Positions 21,325 through 33,115 of a stretch of DNA of 64,000 nucleotides are shown in pieces (the first letter of the stretch is position 1; every line of letters starts with the position of its first letter). This DNA is from Sphaerolaimus hirsutus (taxonomy: Eukaryota > Nematoda > Chromadorea > Monhysterida > Sphaerolaimidae): positions 3,797,469 through 3,861,468 of the forward strand of contig OZ038453.1 of the NCBI GenBank assembly GCA_964036195.1. The letters are read 5' to 3'. Both the position numbers and the translations under genes were made by a program. Below the pieces are notes generated by a model that saw nothing but the letters and a program-made list of their open reading frames with translations, searched no databases and was not told the origin of the DNA.

Positions 21325-22526
21325 ATGGATAAAAACGTTGTGCTACTTCTGTTGTTGCTGTGCGCCGTCGCGGAGGCGGGCAGATGCCGCAGACGTAGCA
21401 AAATGTCTTCTCTGCCAAAAACTCCATCGCCGGAACCACCTGCGACGCCTACTTACGAGGAACCGCTGGAAACTGCCGACACCAATCCCGACCAGGAAAC
21501 CGAAGGCGGACACACCCCACAGTATGCTGATGAAACTCAAGAAGGCGCCGGAACCAGTCAATTATCAGTTAGCGATTTGGAGCGTAAACTGGAGGCAGAC
21601 AACCGGGTCATGTCCCAAATGCGAAAGGTCATTTGCATTAGGGTGGATATTTACGTTACGTTGCTGTGCCAACAAGTGTCAACTCTCTCCATTGCTACGC
21701 TTGTAGGACTTCGATAGCCTTGGCAAAAAGTACCAACAATTGCGCCGCGGTTTTGATTCATTGCAAACTGAGCATGATGACCGACATCGAACGGTCACCG
21801 GTTTTCGAGTTGAGAACAGACATTTAGGAGCCGCATTGGAAGCGTCTGAACGGGAATCGCAAGCCAAAAATGTCACTATCTGGGATCTAACAATCGAAAT
21901 TAGCAAATTGAAGTTGACAAACAATGATGCACGTGTGGACAATATGTCAAGTCAAACTGAGACTACGTTTTTTCCTCATGTGGGTAAAAGTTACAATGTT
22001 AACATTTGACGTTTGTCGACTCCAAGTTACGCGATATGTCACATGCGCAGCAAGGCCCTGTTGATGTTGATGGCGCGCGATTCTATCGCCGTCCAGAACA
22101 CGGGCCGCTTATGCGTTTTGATGGCCACATGACCGTAACCCCAGTCGAACTGAGACGTAGAGCTGATCAGCAAGTAATCATATTGATCTCACAGTGGCAA
22201 TTTTTTGCTAGTCAGCTTTTCGACACCTTTAAATACAGCACGCTGATCAACCAAGCACGAGCTCTTCCCGCATGCCAATCGCGCGTGATGTCCAAAGGGT
22301 GCCATCGGCTGTCCAGCGTGTGCCGGCCGCCCAGCGCTACCCACAGCGTCACTACAGCCGTTGTGCAACACCCGCTGTGCTGAGCTACCACAACTACAAT
22401 CGGCACCATAACAACCAACACCGTCGTCATCAACCGGCTAATAACAGGGGAGTTCACTCTCGGCTTGGCAAGCGCCAGTACAAACGTAGTTTCAAAAGTA
22501 CGCGCAACCGTTCCAGCTCTCGTTGA
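21325..22526 (+). CDS. Unrecognised 4-exon coiled-coil protein with basic C-terminus
   Basis: Exons 21325-21627, 21707-21979, 22027-22173 and 22239-22526 all join in phase 0 across introns of 79, 47 and 65 nt, giving about 336 residues. The first ATG would begin a leucine-rich stretch; a second ATG at 21402 (MSSLPKTPSPEPP) in good context is an alternative start. A Pro/Glu-rich N-terminus is followed by a helical segment (QLRRGFDSLQTEHDDR ... LTIEISKLKLTNN) likely to form a coiled coil. The tail is rich in His, Asn and Arg (YNRHHNNQHRRHQ) and ends in Ser/Arg. It starts about 165 bp after the pol pseudogene and ends just before a purine tract. It could be an extra ORF of that retroelement (nucleic-acid-binding structural protein) or an independent gene. 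No family was recognised. Confidence 0.55.
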
Positions 22527-22534
22527 GACCCACA

Positions 22535-22560
22535 CAAAAAAAAAACAGAGGGGTGATGTG
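22535..22560 (+). other. Possible polypurine tract / 3' LTR start
   Basis: An A-run and ACAGAGGGG directly precede TGATGTGG. This is the expected place and form of a polypurine tract before a TG-starting LTR for the upstream pol copy, but no matching 5' LTR is present to prove it. Confidence 0.3.
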
Positions 22561-23524
22561 GTTGATTGAAAGTTGATTGAAATTTATGAAAGTTATTTTG
22601 TTTTTGAGAGGTGATGTTGTGGGATTTGATAGATAGTTTCCTTAGTTACATGTAGATTGTTGTGATTTCCCAAATTCTAGTTATTTAAATGCTATACGCC
22701 GAGTACACGGGAGGTCCGGAATGAACGACAATTGCACAAAATCTTTATACGCGCCAGCCTAGTCATCGGCGGCCCCATAAAGGCGACGCACGCGTCGCCA
22801 GCGTTGCAAGCGTCGCAAATGCAACACTTAGTTTACCGTGACGTTGCATACGACTCACCATGTTTATGTTTACTGGAAACAAGACACATGAGGGCAAAAG
22901 TAAAATGCGTAAAATGATATGTACTTACCAGCGGGTTTGCGAATTCGCATTCTGAAATAAGTAAACAAGTTTTAAATTTTGCTCAAAAGTGTAACTCTTG
23001 TCAACAGCAATATAGTTTTGTTTTTGTTTTTTTCTTAGTATTTGTTACAGCGAGACGGAGAATGATTTCTTTTTTTACAGTTTTAGATTTAAATTGAAAA
23101 TTAGCCAGTACAAAGTTTGCATTTCTTTTTGCCGCACTTCCTTGCATTTCTTTTTGTCGAACTTCCATACAAATCACGTGTCCATGTAATCTTTCATTTT
23201 TCTATCCATAACAACATGATGAAATCATGCAATAAATCTGTTGAGTAGATTTCAATTTGTAAATTGAAGTAAAAAGTAACAAAAACGAATAAATATCAAC
23301 AGTCACGATAAAGAACAAATGTTAGCAGACACACCACAAACGTAATTGTGACGTCAAAATTGTCTACGTTTCGCAACACGTTTGGTTCCTCTGCTTGTAA
23401 TTGTTTTAATTTGTCTACAGGAGTTATTGGGGGCAACGCCATTATTGTACTACACATTAGTGCATGCGATTGTCCTGAAACCAGCTCATTTCCAGGTAAT
23501 TTTTTTCAGTAAACAAAGTATTTT
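22561..23524. other. No gene recognised
   Basis: This may begin with the 3' LTR of the degenerate retroelement. The rest is AT-rich and lacks convincing coding sequence. Confidence 0.35.
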
Positions 23525-24525
23525 GGTCCCTGGCAGGGGACTAAAAATGTGTCCCCTGCTGGGGATGAACGTCCCCAGTTGGGGACCAAAATTCGTTGTC
23601 TACTGAAAAAAAATTGTTCTCACTGGGGATGTTTGACCCCGGTCAGGGCTATTTTGACATTGCCGGGGACCAGTCCCTGGCAATGTCAAAATAGCCCTGC
23701 TGGGTGCATTCATCAATCGACTGTCTGTGATGTAACACTTTGAAAAACCTTGACATAACTTGGAAAAGATTGGCTGAATAGTTGATGAAAAAAATAGAAG
23801 GGCAACCTCCAATAGAAGGGCATCTCCCATAGAAGGGCAGGTAAAAAAGTTGATGAAAAAAATTGAAGATCGCTCTTCTATTGGAAGAATTGCGGTATTT
23901 ATAGCCCACACCAATCTACAATATCATTAACAACGCAAAAATACTAATAGGAAAAAGTTCTGAAAACGGTAGCCCCGCTAGCCAAACAAAAAATAATGTT
24001 AACAAATACTATTAAAAAATTTTTATAGGTAATGGGAATGGTATTGTGATCATTCCCAGTCATTTTTGCTGTGTAAAAAAGTAAAGAGTAAAATTGTACT
24101 GCAAGAATTGTGTCAACGTTATTCCGGGATGGGTATTTCGAGGGGGGGGGGTATATCGAGGAAATACGGTAACTGAAGTGTGAGCATTACATTGTAAAGG
24201 CTTTTATTCAAATGGCTTTTTATCCAAATGGCTTTTGATGTAAATCTAAAAGCTTTTTATGTAAAGGTAAATTCAATGTAAAGGTTTTCGTGTTATTTTA
24301 ACATCAAATCTTGAATGAACACTATGTATCATTATTCTATGAACTGTCTATGACATAAAACTTTGAATAACTGTGGCAGAACTTAAAAAAGATTCGCAGA
24401 AAAATTTATGAAATAAATAGAAGGGCAGTCTCCAATAGAAGGGCGTCTCCAATAGAAGGGCAGGTAAAAAAGTTGACGAAAAAAATAGAAGGACGCCCTT
24501 CTATTAGAAGAAATACGGTATATTC
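23525..24525. repeat. Cluster of foldback and AGAAGGGCAG MITE fragments
   Basis: 23525-23705 holds nested inverted repeats (GTCCCCTGCTGGGGA; the pair CCAGTCCCTGGCAATGTC and its complement). 23775-23895 and 24400-24522 carry AATAGAAGGGCAG units and end as ATTAGAAGAAATACGG. 24140-24176 is the right end of a CCGTATTTCC-family MITE. Confidence 0.5.
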
Positions 24526-25158
24526 AAATAGCATCGATTTTCACCAAGTGGTTCCCGAGATATAAACAGGTGCTCGTAGGCCGATCCCCCTCAAAATGGG
24601 CACTATGAATTAATAACCCCCCCCCCCCCATAAAAAATTGAGTGTAAATAAAATGTACATTGCCAAACAGTTCGGATTGTGATCTGGCAATGCATAACAT
24701 TTACTTGTCACTTGTCATTTGATAATATAAAAATACTCATTGAAAAAAGCGAAATTATGATGAGTAAGGAGTAATATCTGGACTTTATCAAATGACAAAT
24801 GACAAAACGTCAACACAGAAGCGCCGCTACATGACCAGCGGGATGAATTATATTTCAGCCGTGTCTACATGGCCAGGGAGCTAATTCAAAATTCCCACTA
24901 TGAAACAATCAACCCCCGGGGAGGTATTTCGAGGATATATGGAACATATATACGGTAAACACAAATACAGTATATGCAACACTCAACCCGTACTGTTCAT
25001 GTTTCAAGTCTGATATACTGCAGTAAATACCTGTATATGTCCGTTTTTACGCATGGTTTACTACCATATTTACACTCGTCGGATTCTTACGGCGTTTCTC
25101 CTTATTTGCGAGCACTTTGCTTAAATCGCAGAGTGGTCATTTTGAGACATCTTGCGAG
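24526..25158. other. No gene recognised
   Basis: AT-rich sequence with C-runs typical of decayed CCGTATTTCC MITEs (24590-24640, 24905-24955). Confidence 0.4.
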
Positions 25159-25431
25159 TAGTGATGGAAAAGGTACCGGGAAATACGGACCCGCACCGGC
25201 ACCTCAACCAGTCCCCAAAAAGGGCACCTGGCACATTGGGCACCGTCAAAAAAGTGGCAGAGCACCGGCACCGGTGACATTTTTAAAAAATAGCACCGGC
25301 ACCGAGGGGCACCGGCCAGCTGCTGGTGCTAACACCGAAAGGCTTGCACCCTCGAACAAGGGCACCGCACCGGCACCGGGTCTGTTCGACTTCGGTACCC
25401 AGCACCAGGGCACCGGTGCCTTTCACCACTA
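25159..25431. mobile_element. hAT-like MITE with GGCACC arms
   Basis: Left end TAGTGATGGAAAAGGTACC, right end GGTGCCTTTCACCACTA. Flanks CTTGCGAG (25151-25158) and CTTGTCAG (25432-25439) match at 6 of 8 positions, so this is an old insertion. The interior is made of GGCACCGGCACC arrays, the same design as the GGCGCC elements but with a different unit. Confidence 0.7.
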
Positions 25432-25633
25432 CTTGTCAGACTGGGGTGATTTGTTTAGGGTTAGGTTGAGTGATTAGCGTTTTTGTTACTGACGTGAAAA
25501 TCGGCAGTCAATGCCAAGGAAAAATAGCGCCACAGTAAAATGGCGCCAAGCGGCAAAATCGCCACGGCGCTCTGAACTTTGGCGGTTAGCACCAGGCGAC
25601 ATACGATTCCCGATTGGCGTTACAAAAAATATC

Positions 25634-25830
25634 GTATTTCTTCACATATAACGGCATACCTCCAATGGAACGGCACCTCCAAAAGAACGGCAGGTTTTGG
25701 CAAGTTTTTGCGCTCACAAAAACAAAAGAACGGCAGCCTCCAATTGAACGGCACCTCCAATAGAGTTGCAGGTAAAAAAGTTGATGAAAAAAAAGAACGG
25801 CGCCCTTCTATTAGAATAAATACTGTAGGC
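25634..25830. repeat. AACGGCACCTCCAA-type MITE
   Basis: Left end CGTATTTCTTC, right end CTATTAGAATAAATACTG. The interior has repeated AACGGCA(G/C)CTCCAATNGAACGG units. Related copies are at 23775-23895, 24400-24522 and 56815-57150. Confidence 0.5.
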
Positions 25831-25943
25831 GGTTTTCAGAAAATATAATTCAGTATAGTCTCAGAAAATCCCTGAAAACGAAAAATATTCAATCCCCCCG
25901 AAAAAGCGTAGAAAACATAATAGTAACACACATTAGAAGAATG

Positions 25944-26721
25944 CAGAGTTGTAGAAATACCGGTATTTTTGGAAAGTGTAAGTGTAAGTGTAAATACACT
26001 TTCCAAATTTTGAGTATGGATACCAAAAGTGTAAGGTATTTTAAAAATACCTAGGAAAGTGTAAAAAAAAGTGTAAGTGTAAAATTTTTTTAGAAAGAGC
26101 TATCACTGTTGAGCATTAGAATACACCACTGTTTTCACCTTTAGATCAATATATTTGTCATTTTTATGCATCATTTCACATTTTACTGCCTTTTATGAAA
26201 CATTTCAGACTGTAGCAAATACTGTAGTGGTATGAAGTTCACTAATAATGGCACTTTTTCAGTGTTGATATTTACTGATTAAGCACTGCGATACACACTG
26301 CTTAAATGCAAGATTGGACATTCAGCAAATGTCAATGCAAGTTGACTTTGTGTCCAGCTGGTGAATTTCCATTGATCTTGTCCTTTTTACAAAAGTATGA
26401 TGAAACTGTAGAATACCATGAGTACTGATCAAAGGTTGGAGATCAAAGGCCAGTTTGTACATTTGCTATGTTTTCCACATTCAATGCATAACTGCATGTG
26501 TGCACTGTGCAGTTATTTTTTGTACATGACCCTATTTTATGCTTTCTCAAAAGCATAAAACAGGGCCATCTGAAAGAAAAAAATACACTTTCTGTACCCG
26601 GGTATTTTGCTCAGGAAAGTGTAAAAAAGTGTATGGGTATTTTATGAAAGTGTAAGTGTAAATATAAATACCCATTTACCCGGGTATTTCGGGTAAGTGT
26701 AAATACACTTTCGCAACTCTG
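25944..26721. mobile_element. hAT-like MITE, CAGAGTTG family, TSD GAAGAATG
   Basis: The ends are CAGAGTTG and CAACTCTG. The perfect duplication GAAGAATG lies at 25936-25943 and 26722-26729. The interior is nearly the same as 13370-14132. Confidence 0.88.
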
Positions 26722-26729
26722 GAAGAATG

Positions 26730-27292
26730 TCTGTATTATGTTAGAACATGGTTTATACCATCTACCGTATTTCCTCGAATTAACCCCCCCCCTCGAAATC
26801 CCCCCCCCCCCCCTAAAATTTTGCTGGGGAAATAATGGACCCCCCCCCTCGAAATACCCCCCAAATTGGATGTACAGAGAACGTACATGACAAATACCGT
26901 AGTTTGTGATCTGTATGATGCAGAACACATGTTGAAACCGATTACTGAGTAACGATGGCAAACAGTCGAAAAAAAAGTATTTAAATTTTTAAGTGTTTTT
27001 TTCTGAAATGAATTTTCGAATTTTTGAATTTTTCTTCAAAATAATTTTTGAATTTCGAATTTAATTTTTGAATTTCGAATTTTCAAATTTTTTTTTGGCA
27101 ATTTTCGAATTTTTTTGGCTAGTTTTCGAATTTTTTTCAAATAATTTTTGAATCTTTTTGGTAAAATATTGAATCTTAAGCTTAAAACATAGAATTTGCA
27201 CTGTCTTCATGTTCTGCTCAGTTTTAACAACCTTATTTTTACCATAATTTATCGTTAAAAATGGTGTAAGTGGAAGGAGTTGTTCAAACCAG
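26730..27292. other. MITE fragment and TTCGAATTTTT-rich repeat
   Basis: 26765-26870 has CCGTATTTCC-family sequence with C-runs. 26955-27170 is a simple AATTTTCGAATTTTT tract. No gene. Confidence 0.5.
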
Positions 27293-27723
27293 TGTTGTAA
27301 TATCATTACATTGTGCTCTATTCTACACTTCAATGTTACACCATATTCTATTCTGTACACTTTATATTCTATTATAAGTAGGATTTTGGGTGATGTCTGA
27401 ACCCCTAAACTTTATGTTTCAACCATCTCTTTATAAGTGGCTAGTGTTTGTGTTAAAACAGTTCAGTTTTTGGTTGCCCAACTTGGGTATTTATTTTTGG
27501 GTGTTTCATGATTCACTTTGGTGATGAAATGAAGTACTGAAAAACAACATTGGAGCGTGTTGCTGGGCGACGGTGGAATCATAAAGCACATTCGCACTTA
27601 TCACAAACGTTCCTCTGCTTTCATCTTGCCAGCGCTGGTGAGCTCGGCTGAGGCTCGCAGCTGGATAACACATTTGGGTGAGCCTGCCTATTAGCGCTGC
27701 CCTATGTGTTACATGGTGATCGT
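27293..27723 (+). repeat. 5' LTR
   Basis: Begins TGTTGTAATATC, ends GTGTTACA, and is repeated at 30744-31164. AT-rich 5' part; the last 130 bp contain GAGCTCGGCTGAGGCTCGC. Confidence 0.9.
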
Positions 27724-27863
27724 ACTTATAATAAAATAAAATTAACTGAACCCATGTGCAAAAGGCCGGCTGCAAACGACAGCACAGGCAGCACAAAAAT
27801 TATCTGCCGCAGAGTAAATTTGACGTGTGCAGTGCGCCAAAATTAGCGCCCAGTAGGCACAGA

Positions 27864-30548
27864 ATGCCTGACACTGAAGCAACTGCCCCTGGAGGCTCTG
27901 GGGTGACGGACCCCCCAAAAATTGTCTGACAAGTCACGTACACTGAGTGCGAACTCACACAAAAAATCACCGAGTGGACCCTGGCCTCGGATAGGTGGTC
28001 ACTATTGAATGCGGGAAACTCAATAAACCAATACCGAAAAGACAAATGGCCAAAATTTAACTCACCGTGGAAATATGGCACAGAGGTGCTTGCAAAAAAA
28101 GTATTGAAGCTGGCAGAAAAATACTTCAGTACCACAAAGGATGACCACATCACAATGGAAGACCCAGAAGGGGATTCCGATGATGATGCGGACAAAGATG
28201 CATCTCCCATAATTCGCCCTGGTGCAGGGGCAGTGCAACATGCAGCATATGTTCCCACCCCACGACGGGAACTGAAAGCAAATGTGCGATCAATGGATAT
28301 GTCTGCACTTATGACTATGGTGCAGCAACTAATGCAACAGCAGCAGCAAATGAATGCACGAATTGATCAACTAGCCAGCACGTCAACACAGCAGCCCAAG
28401 CAGGTGCTAAGCCCTGCACCAGGCATCCCACAAATGACTGGCCAAATCACAGTAACCCCGCAATTGGCCAGTTCACAAAGTGGGCTGAGAAGTGACCCTT
28501 GGACTTGGGAAACAGATGATCGATTGGCAACATTGCCACAAGGGTCCATTTTGGAACGCATGATTGCATACATGGAATGCTTTGCACTGTTGCCAGATGA
28601 TGGACTGCCACGTTTGAGCATGCAAACCATACCCCAGGATCAGATGAGCGTTGGCCATGTTGCATCGGCAGCGAGCAAACAAATAAAATTTGACGGAGAC
28701 CAGAAAAGCAAAACCGGCCCATTCAAATTCTGGCTCCACATGGTCATGCAACAATCAATGGGTGTACCAGAAAGCCAGCAGCAATTATTTTGGAACATTG
28801 TGTTCCAACAGTGCCTGATAGATGATGCCCAAGACAGATACATGAGCATCAGAATCGCTAGGCGCCATGACATTCTGTATGTGGTGGACAAATTGATTGG
28901 AATTTACCGTCTTGACCACCAAGTATACTCAGTGGTGGACTGGTATAATTTGAAAGCCACTGCAGGGGAATCAGTCACAGCCCTGTACACGCGCCTCTGC
29001 ACAAAATTCTATCACATTACTGAAAGGCTTTCAGACAAGGACCGTGAACAAATGATTGGGGACAAATTATTCATTGAGGTGCCCAAATTGGTCCCATCGT
29101 CCTGCTGGTACATGTGGAGGCAACGCTGGACAGAAAATGGTTGCACACTAGACATGGCAGTAACAATGATGGAGGCTACATGCAAAGAGGTGGAAAGGAA
29201 TTGCGCACAGTGCAAGGAAGAACAGAATCAGAGGCAGCACCACCAGTACAGTGGAAATGAGAATGGGCAGACAGAATGCCACAATGCCGATCAAAGTAGA
29301 CAGACAAAGCAAAAAGTGCAAAGCACCATAGCAACAAATGGTGAGCAGGCCAAAATATGTGCCACTTTTGACCCGAAAACACACAAAGGGCCATGGTGCA
29401 CATACTATCTGCACGGAGCTCCAATGCCCCATGACCCATCTGAATGCTATGTAGACGGCAAATCACCAAAGTTCCGACCAAGCCGAGCAGAAAATGCGCA
29501 GCGCAACTTGACCAGACGAAGGCAAACTGACAAAGATGCGAAGCAAAACATGGAGAAAAAGTGCAAGGAGCTGAATATTCCATTCCAGACGGACAGCTCA
29601 GCAAGTCGGTGCACCCAAGCAGAGTATGAGGCAGAGTATGAAATATATGGGGCTGAAAGCGAAAATGAAGAATGGGGTGACCTTGACAGCTGGATCCCCA
29701 CGATTAACAGCACAAAATATGGTGAAGAAAGCCATGGGGCACTCACAAATTCACCAGACCCAATGGCTACAATAGTGTTCCAAGGAGTCCCGATCACCGG
29801 GCACATTGACACATGTTGCCATATTGGCCTGTTCATCGAAGAATTGACATTGGAGGAAATGTGGGCCAAATCAGCTCTTGACCCAACACAAGAACGCGCA
29901 AAATTCAGACCGTACACTGGCAGCGACATCCGAACATCGGGAAACATCATCAAAGGGGAATGGCTCAGAACTTATGACATGTTGGTGGAGCACACTACCC
30001 CAGATGGAGTACGGCACAAAGATATGCTGCCAGCAGTGGTGAAATTGTGTGAATTTTTGCCACCTGCAGACCCATTGCTGATTGGCCAAACAGCAATTTG
30101 GGGGCCACTGCAAATAGTGCGAACAGCACACAAGGAACTGGAAAGATTGTCAAAGAAATACAAACAAGAAATGGGAACAAAATTGAGACAGGGCAACACA
30201 AATGTGCTGCAAGCCCAGAAACAGCGAGAGGGACTGAAGGTGCCCACAGTGGTGGCAGCCAGATGCACACCATACAAGCCACCAGGGCACAAAACAAACC
30301 AGAAGCACATTCCCTCCACACCTGAAATCGCCAGCCACAAGGTCGCAGCCATGTTGAATGCAAGAAAACAAGGCAGTAAACACCACTCTCGCATATTTTG
30401 GAGTCAGAATTTCCGTAAAGTGTCCCACCTGATTAACACAAATGCAAATGATTCAACTCATGCAAAGAGCCCGCTGCCAAGTGCCCATGCCAAATACATG
30501 ACATCATCCTACCACCATCTACCCCGCCAATTCCAGTCATTACACTAA
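27864..30548 (+). CDS. Gag-protease polyprotein of the LTR element
   Basis: The ATG at 27864 opens 21 codons, then an in-frame TGA (27927-27929), after which the same frame stays open to 30548. Either the first part is joined by a 45-nt GT-AG splice (27906-27950 fits in phase), the TGA is read through, or translation starts later. Domains: a Gln-rich coiled segment (MQQQQQMNARIDQLAS, near 28335); a retrotransposon Gag capsid-like domain (about 28690-29200: FKFWLHMVMQQ ... VVDWYNLKATAGESVTALYTRLC); a Cys/His knuckle WCTYYLHGAPMPHDPSECY (29395); and a retropepsin-like domain with GHIDTCCHIGLF (about 29800) and LLIGQTAIW (30075). The protease keeps the catalytic Asp-Thr, but Gly of DTG is Cys, so it may be inactive. 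Function: particle formation. Confidence 0.85.
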
Positions 30549-30743
30549 TTATGGCATTCAATTGACAGATGAAGAACAAATGGAATGTGAGAGGAATTTG
30601 AAGTGTGGGTGATTGTGCCAAATTGTGATATTTACAGCTTGTGATTGATTTTTGGTATTTTGTTTGGCATTGTTTTATTATTTTTACAGGATGTTGATGG
30701 TAAGTTTTGTCAGTTCCCCCTGGTAGGGTGAACTTGGGGGGAC

Positions 30744-31164
30744 TGTTGTAATATCATTACATTGTGCTCTATTCTACACTTCAATGTTACACCATATTCT
30801 ATTCTGTACACTTTATATTCTATTATAAGTAGGATTTTGGGTGATGTCTGAACCCCTAAACTTTATGTTTCAACCATCTCTTTATAAGTGGCTAGTGTTT
30901 GTGTTAAAACAGTTCAGTTTTTGGTTGCCCAACTTGGGTATTTATTTTTGGGTGTTTCATGATTCACTTTGGTGATGAAATGAAGTACTGAAAAACAACA
31001 TTGGAGCGTGTCGATGGGCGACGGTGGAATCATAAAGCACATTCGCACTTATCACGAACGTTCCTCTGCTTTCATCTTGCCAGCGCTGGTGAGCTCGGCT
31101 GAGGCTCGCAGCTGGATAACACATTTGGGTGAGCCTGCCTATTAGCGCTGCCCTATGTGTTACA
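30744..31164 (+). repeat. 3' LTR
   Basis: Nearly identical to 27293-27723, preceded by a G-rich polypurine tract and followed by CCAG. Confidence 0.9.
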
Positions 31165-31742
31165 CCAGTGTGCTGCTTCTTCATTTAATTCACACATTGG
31201 CACATTTTATTCACCAACATTTATTTATCCCATTTTTTTGGCCAACCAAAAAATGAAAAAATTTGTATGGGAGGCTCCCCTGCGGCCACATCAAAGCAGC
31301 TACAGGGGTCCCCCCAGGGGTTCCTGTAGAGAAATGTGCGGGCTACATTTTGATGTGTGTGGCCCGCCATATATTATTTTCGTTGCGGAATGAAAAGTGA
31401 TTCAATTTTTTTCCAAAATGTCCCATTATTTTTGTCCGGCACTTTACACATACTTTTTGAGTAAACGTAAATACGTTTTAACAACTATGGCGGCATAAAG
31501 CCACCCTAATCTACAAGAATTCATTCCATATAAACTCCAGCAACATTACACCTGACAACAAAAATTTCATCATATTTATCAAATTGCTTTGATATGATGA
31601 AAAAATTTTATGTTTGTTCTTTTATTCAGATGTGATATGGTAGATTTCGTTGTAAGGTGTACACTGAATTTGGGGGGTATTTCGAGGGGGGGTATTTCGG
31701 GGGGGGGGGGGGGATTTCGAGGAAACACGGTAAAAAAATATC
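31165..31742. other. Foldback and palindrome relics, no gene
   Basis: 31270-31385 contains inverted repeats around GGGGTCCCCCCAGGGGTTCC, with the ends GGCCACATCAAA and TTTGATGTGTGTGGCC. 31530-31665 is a diverged copy of the palindromic element at 42738-42925 (ACATTACACCTGACAA ... TTGTAAGGTGTA). 31675-31732 is the right end of a CCGTATTTCC MITE. Confidence 0.5.
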
Positions 31743-32513
31743 AGGGGACACTCCCAGACCCTGTAAAAAAAACCCGTAAAAGACGCTGTAAAATGTCATG
31801 TGTCATGTAAAAAAACATGTAAAAGACCGTGGAAAGTGTCAAATGTCATGCAAAGTTAAAAAATCCTGTAAAAGACCCTGAAATTGTTATGCGAAATGGA
31901 AAAAACGCAACAACAAAAAAGAAAAAAGAAAACAGAATGATATTCGACAAGAATTGACTTGGATATTGTGACGGATCACGATGCCGAATCGGGGTTATCA
32001 ACCTATCGGGAACGGCAAAATTTTGGGGTGGTAAATGATTAGAAATTAAAACAATGATTCCGCCTTCATCTGGCAGGTTGATTTGTATGGAAGAGTCCCC
32101 GTATGTAATCTTGGCAAAATGCCAAAAAAGTCGTTTGGATAGACTCGTTAGTACACGCACAACACATAAATACGTCTGTACTAGTGTGCCCCATTAGCGA
32201 CCATTTCCGGTTACTTGATCGTATTGCACGGTCATTATTGGTAAAGTTGACGTAAATTCTGCGTCATTTACTCTCATTCATACAAGATTCACATGACATT
32301 TCACAGGGTCTTTTACATGACACATGACATTTCACAGGGTCTTTTACATGACACATGACATTTCACAGGGTCTTTTACATGACACATGACATTTCACAGG
32401 GTCTTTTACATGACACATGACATTTCACAGGGTCTTTTACATGACACATGACATTTCACAGGATGTTTTACACTTTACAGGGTCTTTCACAGGGTTTGGG
32501 AGTGGCACCAGGG
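31743..32513. mobile_element. Introner-family inverted-repeat element with internal tandem array
   Basis: The left end CAGGGGACACTCCCAGACCC and right end GGGTTTGGGAGTGGCACC are inverted repeats of the family found in introns at 4809, 10663 and 35538. Its right part holds a 31-bp tandem array (32290-32465). It lies outside any gene model, so it is a free copy. Confidence 0.75.
32290..32465. repeat. 31-bp tandem repeat, about 5.5 copies
   Basis: The unit CATTTCACAGGGTCTTTTAC plus ATGACACATGA is repeated almost without change. There are no spacers, so this is a minisatellite and not a CRISPR. It lies in the right arm of the element at 31743-32513. Confidence 0.85.
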
Positions 32514-33115
32514 GATTCATCATTTTTCTTGCAAATGTGAGGGGGTTATTCAATACTCATTAGAGGGAGGGGGTTGTTATTTCACCATAAATTTTAAAAC
32601 TCCACATACTCAAACGTATAAAAATTGAACAATAACAAGTTTATGACAATACAATATTTTTTTCTAGTAACAGAACAGCATACCTCCAATAGAACGGCAG
32701 GTTTTGGAAATATTCAAATCGGGTATTTTACTACGATAGCAAACAGAGTAAATGTTCTAACGAAAAAAACAACAGTTGCACGGAGTATCCAAATCTGTTA
32801 CAACTGCGCAAAATATCAAAAAATAAAATGCGTGCCCCATGCGAAAACTCGAAAATATTGATTTCTCAATGCACAGCGATTGACCCTGAAACAAATCTGG
32901 GATCAGCTCTCATTTTCGTTTACTTCTCTTATTTTATGCAACCTACTTAAGTATTTATTTCTAAATTAAAAAAAGGATAAACTTAAGCATTTTCAAGCTG
33001 AATGAAGGATAATGAATTAAATTGAGCGCATCTAAACATGGCATATGCCGCAGAAATCTGACTACAAATCAATTAAACATCATATTCTAAAATCGCTACA
33101 TTGAACGTCGTCGAG
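32514..33115. other. Upstream region of the CX-module-like gene
   Basis: AT-rich, with an AATAGAACGGCAGG MITE fragment near 32690. No gene and no convincing promoter motif. Confidence 0.35.

Larger units (their letters stand above)
27293..31164 (+). mobile_element. Non-autonomous LTR retrotransposon (Gag-protease only)
   Basis: Two LTRs (27293-27723 and 30744-31164) start TGTTGTAATATC and end TGTGTTACA. They are almost identical, with only a few substitutions seen by eye (for example near 27560 versus 31011, and at a TCACAAACG/TCACGAACG site). CCAG flanks both outer ends (27289-27292 and 31165-31168), a 4-bp target duplication. TGGTGATCG follows the 5' LTR as a candidate primer-binding site, and CTTGGGGGGAC precedes the 3' LTR as a polypurine tract. 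There is one long ORF and no RT, RNase H or integrase, so movement must depend on another element. It is a recent insertion. Confidence 0.9.

Noticed and set aside
21325-21400. Secreted protein starting with a leucine-rich signal peptide at 21325
   Set aside because: The hydrophobic stretch is immediately followed by an RCRRRSK run and a better-context ATG at 21402, and the rest is coiled-coil and basic. A signal peptide would not fit; kept only as an alternative start.
32290-32465. CRISPR-like direct repeats
   Set aside because: The 31-bp units are contiguous with no unique spacers, the context is a eukaryotic transposon, and there are no cas genes.
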